This document shows positions 35,201 to 47,200 of a stretch of DNA of 64,000 nucleotides, one piece after another. The stretch comes from Haliclystus octoradiatus (lineage: Eukaryota > Cnidaria > Staurozoa > Stauromedusae > Haliclystidae). Position 1 is the first letter of the stretch. Every line of letters starts with the position of its first letter. The DNA lies in assembly GCA_916610825.1 (NCBI GenBank), contig OU744452.1, positions 2,205,543-2,269,542 on the forward strand, written 5' to 3'. The translations under genes and the position numbers were made by a program. Below the pieces are notes generated by a model. That model was not told the DNA's origin and ran no database searches. It saw nothing but the letters and a program-made list of their open reading frames with translations.

Positions 35201-38200
35201 CCATCTTATTCAATACTTATCCATCCATTCCGATTACTTTAGATTGCAGATGATTTTTTTGTGTGTCTACCTGGTCTTGGTTGCATTAAACGACAATCAT
35301 TATGCCCAAGTTGTGTTAAAAAATCCATTGTTGATCCATACAAATTCAATATCTCATCTTGGCATGATTATAAATGCAAAACAAGTACGTTATTATGTGG
35401 GAAAGAAGATTCACTGATACCAATCAATTTGATACTACCACCAAAAGGTAAAACAAACTTCAACATGTCAGAAACTAATTTTTTACCTGTTGTAATTATA
35501 CTTTGTTTGCTAGTGTATTATTCTATTCTATTTCGTTTCTTTTCCTCTGATGATGTTGAGATTATATTAAAGCAAAAACAGAACAGATACTTTAATGCAT
35601 ATAATTACAGTTCTGTATTCTTAATATCCCCCCTCTGGTATGGATGAAAAGTGTCGTATGACAATGATTAAAGATATTCATGAGTCAATGAGTACAACGC
35701 GAGATCCAACATAATCTAATCTTATTAATAAAGAACATCTACTTTTATAGTCTATATCAAAACGAGGTTAATATAAAGAGGTTATATATACAGGAATAAC
35801 AATTACGTAATACGACAACTTCCCTTTATCTAAATTAAAGCAAATATTGTTATTACTGATGTTGTCTTTTTACCAAATTAATTAATTAATTAATCTATTT
35901 TATTTATTAACTATAACCAAAACGATTTGGTTGACGAACAATTCTTGATGAACGCCGTATTGACATATGTGGTGAAGATATGTTTGAATCAGCTGGTTGA
36001 ACTGCTGATGATGATGTTGTATCGGGTGTGGGGCTAGTCCTACTTGTTTGTTCTAAATTGCAGTCTACAAGGGCATTGCCAATTTGATTGTTCGAAGCTA
36101 ATACTGTTCTCTCCCCCAATTTTAACCACGCTGTGTTTGATCCTTTTGCAACAACAAATGCAGCTTTCCGAGAGGGTGTGGAATTTGTTGGCTTATACAT
36201 TACAATGTCTCCGGGTACATGATCGGAAACAAAAGGGACTCTGAGATTTCTCCCCATAAAAAATTTGTGCAGGTGATTCTCCGCGAGCATTCGAAGTAGT
36301 TCTGTGTACCAGCAAAATCTTGTTTAGAAACGTATCGAAAGAAACGCGCATATTGCGATGCCAAGCTTTCATGGCACGCTTCACTGTTTGGACCGACCGC
36401 TTTGCAAGGCCGTTAGCGCGAGGGAAATAGGCGGGTGATTCAGATTTGTAGCAACCAGATTTGGCTAGCCATGAAACAATAGCGTCATTGACGAATTCTT
36501 GCGCATTATCGGAAACTAAGTGTTTTGCGACACCGAAACGGGCAAAAAGTGATGAAAATATTCGAATAATATTTGGATTGGATCGGTCTGGACATCGGAA
36601 AGCTTCAATCCAGCCGCTACCAGCATCAACAATCATTAAAACATTTCCGATATCTGGGACATGGCCGAAATCCATATGTAATCTTTCCCAAGGGTCAGCT
36701 TTTGGCCATTCATGTACTGATTTAGCAGTCTTAGGGCGCAAAGTACAGCACTGTTCACAAGAAGATACATAGCGGTCTATGTCACGAGCCATGCCTGGCC
36801 ACCAAGCACTCTTTGAGAGAAAGCGCTGGGTTGCATTTATACCTTGGTTGGTAGAATGTGCTTTTTCGAGAATTGAACGGCGGAGCGATGCAGGAATAAA
36901 AGCAATAGAACCGAAATAGATAACGTCGTTATGTATAGTTAAATTTTGGTTCAAACGCGCAAACGGACGCTCAGCTTCACTGGGATTGGCCCAATTGCCC
37001 GAAATAATACGCCCTTTTAGAGATTGTGCGATGACATCAAGATGAGTAGCATTTTTTAAATCGGAAAAAGCAATAACTGGCTGAAGAAAAGCCTCGTCAC
37101 AGCTACGTGTGACTTCGACAGCAGCAACAATGTCTTCGCGGGAAAGGGTGGAAGACACTGAAAGGCGAGATAATGCATCAGCATGACAGATTTCAGTTCC
37201 GGGCCTGTGTAGAATATTAAAATCAAACGCCATTAATTTTATGGCCCACCGACTGATTCGTGCCGAAGCAGTTTTTGGATTGGTTGATCAGCACCAAATA
37301 ATTGGATCAAAGCCTTATGATCCGTGATAAGTGTGAAATGACGACCTAAGAGCAGTTGACGCAGCCTTTCTACACACCAAACAATACCGAGACCTTCCCT
37401 TTCAGTTGCAGAGTATATTTTTTTCAGCTGGAGTAAGGGATTTTGAAATAAAAATAACAGGTTGGCCATCCTGTGTGAGGACACCAGCAATACAATGGTC
37501 TGATGCGTCAGTGGTCAATGTCGCTTCTTTTAGCAACGAATATGGTTGAACAAGTGGTTTACTTGAAAGTTCAGATTTGAGATTTTCAAACGAACGAGCA
37601 CAATCATTATTCCATTCAAAAGCGGTTTCTTTTTTGCGTAATAAATTTAGCGGTTTTATTTTGTCTGCAAAGTTTGGTATGAAACGCCCAAAAAAATTCA
37701 CCAAACCAACAAATGACTCAATTTCTTTTTTATTTTGAGGAGGACGCATGCTGTTAATTTTATTGACAAGGCGATCATCTGGTTGAATACCAGAAGCTGA
37801 TATGCGATAGCCCAAAAACGAAACTTCAGAAACACGCTGCGTGGATTTTTCCATATTAATAGAAAGCCGCCGTGATTTAAACCGTTCCATTACAGCGTTC
37901 AAACGTTTGTTTAAAGATTCTTCAGTAGTGGCATAAATAAGGACATCATCCTGATAAGCAATTGTGCCCTTTAAACCTTGCAGGACATCTTCAATTACAT
38001 GTTGAAAAATAGCCGAACTGTTTCGCATGCCCATTTGTAAGCGGGTTACGCTATAAAGGCCTTTACTAGTGTTGATAATAGATAATTTTCGCGCGTTATC
38101 GTCGAGTTTTACTTGCCAATAGGCGGATTGCAAATCAATTTTCGCGAAGAAACGTGCACCATCCATTTTTGCAAAAATTGTTTCAGAATTCGATAGAGGG

Positions 38201-41200
38201 TAATCATCGAACAAGATTTTGCTGTTTACATGGACACTAAAGTCTGCGCACATTCGTAATCCACCCGATTTTTTTTTTATCCAAACAACAGGAGATGCAT
38301 TTTCTGCCCCGCCCGATTCAATCGGCTCAATAACCCCCATCCTCTCTAGCCGAGTTAGCTCTAGGTCTACAGCGGTTTGGAGTGGGAGTGGAACAGGTCT
38401 AGCACGGCAAAACATTGGCTCAGCACCCTGCTTTAATTTCATAGAAGCTAAAACACCAGTTATGTAAGGGAGTGGCTTCACATCATCATCATCTGCGGAA
38501 TTAACCATCTGGTCACTAACATGATCACGACCCAACAGGCCATAATTTCTATTAGACTCTTCTACATAAAATATGATAGAAGTATTTACGCTATGTTGAA
38601 CTACATTTAATTTACAGCTACCGATTACTGATAACTCGTGGTCATCATAACATTTGAGCTTACGATTGCTTGGAGTGAGCGGAGGACAATCCAACTGTTC
38701 CCAAACTTTACGTGACAGAACAGAACATGAGGCGCCAGTGTCTTTTAACATTCTCACTTTCACGTTGTTAATACTAATATCTTCAGTAGATAGACTTGTA
38801 TTATTGACATCATCACAGCATAAAATAATGGCTACATCGTTGACATCGTCATTGGCGTCACTGTCATGGTCCACTGCTACATGATTTACCTTCGCGGTGT
38901 CTTTCTTCTTTTTATAACAGCACTGTTCAAGGTGCCCACGTTTGTTGCAATAACCACATCTATTGTTGAAAGCCGGACAAGCACGCGGAGGGTGTGTCCC
39001 ATCACAGAATTTGCATTTATGACTGTTTGAAGCTTTGTTGGTTGAGCTTTTAACATAATTAACGACCACTTTTCCTTCATTAGGTAATGTCGTTCGTTGT
39101 AGAAATGTCTGCGTCATATCGTAGAGGCGGACACGTTCTCTTAAATCCTCAAAAGTAGCCGTTGGCATTAGTCGTATATAATCCAGCAACTCTCTGGTGA
39201 TTTTGACATCGTTGAAGCAGTTTATAAAAACCAATTTCTTTAACTCTTCTGATGGGTCCAATGTTTTTTTGAACCGTGAAAAGTCGCATCTTTCACTTTG
39301 ATAATTGATTCTAGTGTAGACATCTTCTACTGACTCATCTGGCAATTGTCGTATTGCTAAAAATGTAGTGCGTTCAGCAATCAAAAAACGCTCTTTTGGC
39401 TCTATGTATTTACAAGCGATAGCATAAATGTCAGCAAATGGCATTTGTTCAAGCTTCTTTGGTGTAACCAATCTTGACAATGTGATATATGATGTCTCTC
39501 CACACATTTCTATGAACGTATCAGTTTGCTCTAAATACCCGTCTTTGGAAAGATCACCATCTTCAAGATGATCGCGACGGCATTTAGCATTAAACGAAGC
39601 AAACCAAGCGTTTGCTTTCTCGACATCATCTAAGACTAAAATTCTTTTTCGGTCCATCGCGATGTCAGCGAAGATTCTTTGTACTTTATAACTCGCAGCG
39701 CCAATTTGTCGTATGACAATGATTAAAGATATTCATGAGTCAATGAGTACAACGCGAGATCCAACATAATCGAATCTTATTAATAAAGAACATCTACTTT
39801 TATAGTCTACATCAAATCGAGGTTAATATAAAGAGGTTATATATACAGGAATAACAATTACGTAATACGACAAAAAGCAGGACATTAAGCGAGGTAGGAA
39901 TATGATAGTTGATATGGAGAATTAAAACTAGAGATCAGTTTCATGTGGGGATATTAAGCAACTAGGTGGGACATTAAAAGAGAGGATATTAACCGAGTTT
40001 CACTGAATATATATTAATGCTTTACAAGGTGTAATGATTACAGTAGTCATTTATTGCTGTTTTTCAGATCTGTTTGAACAGAGCCAAAGTGGAAAGGAGT
40101 TAGACATTCTACTATCAACTTCTAAAGGTATGATATTTTAAGGATTCATACATATCTGTATAGGATATTAGATTAGATACAGAAAGTCATCGTGTCTGCA
40201 AAAAATTTACGTTATTAGCTCAATGACACTTGTATGAGCTAAGATACCAAATTCCTGTCTGACACCTCTCAATTGAAATAATTTTGAGCCATACAGCAGC
40301 ATTCTCATGAAGGACTATCTCCCATAGTCGTCTTATTAGGCCATATTCCCAGTAGGTGAAAATTTAGAAAGGCCTGGGAAAAGTAACCAAGGAGACTAGT
40401 GCAGCTAGACAGTAATCATAAACAGTGTTTGAAAACAATCAAAGCAATCAATCAAAGTGCAGGATCATGACGCAATATTTTATAAAATATTATATCATAC
40501 TAAGATTGTGTCAATCTGAATCACTCTCTTATGCTTAGATCAAATTGAATCAATTAAAGACAGAAGTCATGAAGATGAAGAACAAATACCTGTTGAAAAA
40601 TGTGAGTCAATAATAATCTTGAAATCTATAGACCTGTGTATATTAGGTTTTGTTCAAATTAGGAATAACTGATGTTTAGTCATACAGATCTTGAAATTCA
40701 ACATACATACATGTATCTCATTCTGTTGCATTGGGGACATTAAAAAACATTTTCTACATTGTATTTAAGTTTAAAATTCAACATAATTTTGACTGATGGT
40801 AATCGTCCGTTAGTTGAAACATAACATTCCGTGAGCTACAATGCAACAAGAGAGACTAGATCAATAGCCATGAATTCTTAACTTTTAAAAATTGCAATGA
40901 AAACTTTATTCTAGTTACAGTAACAATTATTCATGACTCACAAGACACTCCAATAATGTTCTCATTAATCACTTATATACATAATACTGTCTGTTTATAT
41001 ATCACTATATTTCTGTGTCTGTCCGCGACTTATGTACGTCTTACTGGCGAAATAATACGGATAATCCGTTGTCGGGAAATTATGCAAACATTTGTGTCGA
41101 GATAACCGTGTACAGTAACAAATTTGTTGTATGAAAAGTATGGGTCTATGACGTTGTTTTAAAATGATATACTTCATCTGATATTTTATTTGATATCATT

Positions 41201-44200
41201 ACATTAAAAAATTCAGAGATTTTGAAAAATTTCATAGGTCGATAATCTAGCGGGCAGCCAAATCGACTTCAAATTGAATTCTCCAGAACAAAAATATTTT
41301 GCTTTGAATTTAAAAGCTGCGTGTAAATTGTTTGAACAAGTGAAACTTGAAACTGAATCAGTTTTATGATAATTAAAACAATACGAAATACTGAATTACA
41401 TTGAATTACCAGTATAACTAGGCCAGACAAATTATGTTTTGAAATCAAAGAAACGTAGACATATTTCATGTAGTGTTGATATCAGCAATACATATAGAGA
41501 CTTGAGGTCTTAATTTAATTTATTAATGAAACAAAATGCCGTTCATTACTTTTCTCAAAATGGAGATATAAAACATTTCACTTTTTTTAAAAAGGCTATT
41601 TTGATATATAATTTGTGAGAACACTGAGCAAACAATCTGTTTTGAAATGAATAATCTATCGCGGGGCTTGAAAACAAATTAATTTGCAAGAATTTTCAAA
41701 TTGACGTTGGCGTTCGACTAATTCGAAAAATATTCAAAGTTCGAAGAGATTATTTGTCTACAGTCTAAAATTATAGAGTTTAGAATTAATCAAGGCATTG
41801 CACAAAAGTATTTCTATAATTTATTATTTAATATAAAAAAACGAATCATTTGGTTTTGAGCAGCAAGGCTTTTATTTTCAGATTTTGCTTCCATAATTAA
41901 CGAAGGAATTATAGGCATCGATTAAAATTAAAATTTCATTTTGTTGACTTGCTATACGAATAAGACACAGTATGTTACTACAGTTTCGAGAATAAAAATA
42001 GCGGTGTCTTGTTATTATCGTTGATCAACATTTAATAAAGTTAATTTCAGGTATATCAAATTTAACAAAGTTAAATTGAATTGAGCGTATGATTTGTGAT
42101 AAATAATAATAATTATAATATTTTCAGCGTTCAAAAATTTTGCTTTGAATTTAAAAGCACAAAAACATAATTTAAAAACATTTTTAAATAGCTAATACAG
42201 TTTGGATGAGTGTAACAAACCTTGTGTTACAAAAATAAAAAGCGAAAAGGTTACATGAAATAATCGATCATAGCAAACAATATTTATTAAAATACAACTT
42301 ACCATTTTCCAAATGAGATCCAAATAAAAACTATACGAGCGGCATAATCTCCGAACAACATTTAAATACATAATAGCGGGTTCTCTGAGTTAATACACCA
42401 ATCAATAATAAGTTAACAACCATATTTTATCGAAGGAGAATGTACGCCCGATAAGAATAAAATAAAGATTGACGTCTTTTATTCGAAATATTCTGACAAA
42501 AATGATCATTTCATATCGTGATCAAATGCACGGTAAAGTAGATTCATTTTCTACATAGTAAATTATCCTTTTCGTCAGACATCATAACATGAGCATTTAA
42601 ATATTACCATTGGCTGTGGTATTTTATATCTTTGAAGCTGCACTAAACACTTCAACTCTATAAACCATCGCGTCCGTTTCAAAAAATTCTGAATAAATAT
42701 GCATATCACGAATCTGGCAAAATGAGTTGTTTTCGTTTTTCTATCAAAATAATTAATTTATTCATAATCGTCTTTCCTTTCATTCGACATCTGTAATGTA
42801 TTATAAATAGCGCGTAGAAATATTGACAACAAGATGTAACATAATATCAATATCGAATTAGTATAGCGATTTATTATAGAATTTTATTTCCTTTAAAAGA
42901 ATGTTGATGCTATTATTCTGGAAAATTTGATAGCAAGAACCACTATCAGACCAATTTTTCAGACCTTTTTTTTACTTATAAAATTTTATTTTCAACGAAC
43001 TCTTAGTATTTTGATAGACTGCCATGAAAATCACAGGTGTACTTGCTGAGATTGCAAAGATCAAAAATATATAGGCTCATATAGTATAATATCATAATAT
43101 TTTCTGATTATATATATAATTTGAAATTCAATACACGCGCGTGGGTCGGCCTTGTTCAATAATACGTTGTCGAAGCTGTAGGTTTGTTGATAATGTCAGT
43201 CAAAGCACTGGTATCAGTAAGTAACGCAATGGCTAATTGGTTAATGCTCTGGTATAATAATTTCAGGGTCGTCAGTTCAATACCACCATTCGGCAACCTT
43301 TTATCAACGATTTTTCTTATTTTTTTTTAATATGAAGCAGTAAATCATTTTTAATTAACAAAAGATATCGTTTGATCATGTTAATAACAGAAATCAGTGG
43401 ACCATGTGTCTTGTTGAAGCTAAATTAATTTAATATTGAATGTATCGCATGCAATGCCACGAGTTTCACTGGCCACACTTTGACGGCGTTATTTTGTGAA
43501 CACCACATTAGTGTTGTATATATTGCATAAAGATCTATGAATCCGAACCGAACGCAATCCGATCGTATCGGGTCAGATTCGGGTTAATATTTTAGGTCTT
43601 CGGATTGGATCGGATTTGAAGTGATTTTTTATAGATAGTTTCAGATGTCGAAATTTGACTGAGTATTTGTAATTTATAATAATTAATGTGTTCTGGCCTC
43701 CTTTCAGCACATAAAATAAAGTTTTTCTATGCAGATATAGCTACGTTAAATTATACATTTCAATCGACTAAATTGATGTGAAATAAATTAAATTTTTATT
43801 AAAGGAATGATTAAGTTGTATCGATTAATGCTACATCGTTTCAATGCGTATTGTGTCTCATGTTCTACTCCAGAGTTCAGACTCCGTATTATACAGCGAT
43901 AGTCAGCTTAGTCAATTATTTAATTATAAATCATCTGAAAGTTTTATCATAGAAGGTCCATAATGGACCACACTCATAGCTAGTTATATTATAAGTTAAA
44001 AAGTAACAAATTTTTACAAATATATATACTAAAAGTTGACAATAGACTAAATATTATAAATACCGGTAACTTAAACATTAGGGACCTACTCGAGTCTTGC
44101 TGTGTATTCAGAAAGGGTTTGATTTCTTTTATGTATAGCATCTCATACACTAAACGATCCCTTTTTGATTGATTGAAAATTTTTGGTTCTTTTTTAACTT

Positions 44201-47200
44201 GAAAATGGCAGAAGTTGAATCTAGCCGAAACGTTGTTAAAAATAATAATAAAATTTCATAATTGTTGCTATTAACTTTTTCATTGAAAGTAATAAGTAAA
44301 CGACATCTTATACAAATACCTTGAATCATAAATTTTAATCATTAAGACAACGTTAAATCCTGATTCAGATAAAGTGAACAAGGATTATAGTTGGTATGCA
44401 TTGGTGGTGGCTCACAAAATTGTATGTTAGCAATTACGTTACACATCTTTTTTTTCTAGTTTACCCGATGACAAGTGATCCACGTGGCCTATGTGTTATT
44501 ATAAACAATGTTGAATTTAACAAAGGAACGGGATTGGATTATCGAATAGGCAGTGACGTAGACCTGGGAAGCTTGGAAAAGACTTTTGGAAATCTGAAAT
44601 TTGAAATAATCACTCATCGCAATCAGAGAGCTCTCGACATCATTCTCCTGGCAACAGAGATAGGATCACAGGATCATACTAAATACGATTGTTTTGTCAT
44701 GTGCATTCTCTCGCATGGTGATAAAAATGTTGTTTGTGGAGTTGATGGTATAACAGTCGCAATTGATGACATAAGGATGAAGTTCGATGGAATTCGTTGC
44801 CCATCCTTATTAGGAAAGCCAAAGTTTTTCATTATTCAAGCATGCCAAGGATCAAAATACACCAGGCGTGTAACAAGTGATGGCCCATCAGAAGTAAATA
44901 GTGATACGGTATCACAAATGAATGTTTATTCAGATGGCAAATCTGCAAGAATTATTGATAACGACGACACAGACTGGTTAGTGTGGGTCGCTGCAACACC
45001 AGGTATGTCATAACATCTTCATAATATTTATAAACAAGTATGATAAGACATTGTGAGTATTCAAACGATAATAATATCAACGGAATTAATACGCGGCTTA
45101 ATTTTTCATGAACCTGTGTTGCCTTGTGGGACTTGGATGAAAAGGCGATCAGTATCTGTTTAGTATAGCAGACTTAAAAGTCAATTCTGCGACAAGGAAA
45201 ATACGATTATATTATGCCCTTCAGGTGTTGATGATTCAACTATTACTAGCTCATAAAGTGATAATAACATTTCACAAAATGATAATGATTTTCAGGCAAT
45301 TTCACATTCATTAACCAGTTGGTAAACAAGTTCAATGAAGTGTTCATGAACTTATGGATTTTTTTCACAAGGTAAGGTTGACCTTGCAATAGAGGTCAGC
45401 ACAGAGACATACCCATCTTCTACATTAACATGTACCAATCCATCCGCTTGCATTGAGTAGCTCAAGGGGGTCTACATTACTACATCGTCTACATTTCTTT
45501 ATTTTTTAACTCAAGGAGGTTGAATTCAGCTTCAAAAATGGATTATTTACATTATCATTTTGTTGATAATTCCCTATAATGGCAACACACATAATGGCCG
45601 TTGGTAAACCAATCAAAGTTTTCAAACGTCAGTGCCGTATCTGGTTGTTGTAAACTGTGTTAACATGTAGCCAATCAACTCTGGAGCGCTATCTGTAATT
45701 CCTTTGATAATATTTGTAAAATGATCATGGATGTGCTGAACATATCTTTTCTGTCTGGGTTATTTATGCAGTCTGGCTGTGAGTAATACCAATATCACAC
45801 CCGTATTCCTTAAATATATATTGCGGCTATGTTACTATGTCTGTGCAAGTTATTTTAGATGAGCTTTTTGGATTCTTACAACATCACCAGTTCAATTAAA
45901 AGTACACATGACACGGAAAAGTGTTATCACAGATTCGAGTAGCTGAAGCTAAATGATGAAGAATGATGGCAATGATTTCTTAGTTTGAATGCGTATAAGC
46001 GGAGATATTGAATGTTAAATCTACCCTATTATCAATCAGTCACTTTTTCCAAACACGGAACGACAGTCGGAATGACAAGAGGGCTTACTGTAGAAAAAAG
46101 GTGAAGTTATCATTATCAAAAATCGTATCTCCCTTCTTGCGAAATCAAAATTCTCTAACATCCAAGTCTTAAGAATTCACACATTTTTGATGTGTGGGAA
46201 ACAAAGGATTTTGGGTTTCTGAAAAATCATCCATCAAATTTCGCCTAATCCATCAACTGCATGTGTATTTCTGTTCTTTGTCATTACATACAACAAGTGC
46301 TTTCAACATTTCACCCGTGTCTTCTTAATCTTCTTCGAGTGTAATAAATATGAATACAAACATTTGCAAGAGTGTGATAACCATTTAAAACTCAATTTCA
46401 ATTCAATATTTTTACTTACTTGTTTCCTCGTATTGAATGAAAACATCACAATGCTACTCTTACTCAAATGGAGACAGCATTTGTGGATATTGTAGCTTCC
46501 TATTCTTCTTCAGCATTGAACAAAACATTATCGTCAAATGTTGTCAGGAATTTTTAAAAGTGTTCAACCTAGGAGATTCGAACACATGGACCAACCAACC
46601 AAATTGCAGGATTACTTTTGATTATGACGTCATATTTTAGAACACTAGTTTATGATTAGTCCATTCATAAATCATAAACTTGCTAGTCTGTGAACTGGAA
46701 AGTTAGTAATAGTTTATAATTAGTTCATGAAGTGCTCACTTAATGATCATAAACTTATTTATTAATAGTTCATGAACAGGACTATCAGTATTAGGCAATA
46801 ATTAGCTCATGAACTTGTTCACTAATAGATGATAACTGTTTATTTATAGTTCATGAACGGGACTATCTGTATTAGTTAATAATTAGCTCATGAACTTGTT
46901 CACTAATAGATGATAACTGTTTATTTATAGTTCATGAACGGGACTATCTGTATTAGGCAATAATTAGTTCATGAACTTGTTCATTAATATATGATGAACT
47001 GTTTATTTATAGTTCATGAACTGGACTATCTGTATTAGTTAATAATTAGCTCATGAACTTGTTCACTAATAGATGATAACTGTTTATTTATAGTTCATGA
47101 ACGGGACTATCTGTATTAGTAAATAATTAGCTCATGAGCTTGTTCACTAATAGATTATAAACTGTTTATTTATAGTTCATGAACTGGACCAATATTAATA

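Larger units (their letters stand above)
35652..39872 (-). mobile_element. complete Gypsy-type LTR retrotransposon C, 4221 bp
   Basis: Two 166-bp LTRs (35652-35817 and 39707-39872) start TGTCGTATG, end AATACGACA and differ at three sites. AAAAG flanks both sides (35647-35651 and 39873-39877). A purine tract (aaagggaagt in sense) precedes the 3' LTR. The sequence tggcgctgcgag follows the 5' LTR as a candidate primer site. Gag and pol lie between, with three one-base frame breaks. It is inserted antisense in an intron. Confidence 0.95.
35448..40067 (+). other. intron 7 of the ROCO-caspase gene
   Basis: The intron is almost filled by the complete Gypsy element (35652-39872, opposite strand). 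The rest has no feature. Confidence 0.82.

Noticed and set aside
43215..43300. A tRNA gene in intron 9
   Set aside because: The boxes are spaced as in tRNAs but no acceptor stem forms; it is at best a SINE head.
44396..45013. An independent caspase gene starting at an ATG at 44396
   Set aside because: The sequence before the acceptor at 44459 (MHWWWLTKLYVSNYV-like) has no caspase similarity, while exon 9 supplies the base that makes the codon before YPM and keeps the frame. A separate promoter cannot be excluded without RNA.
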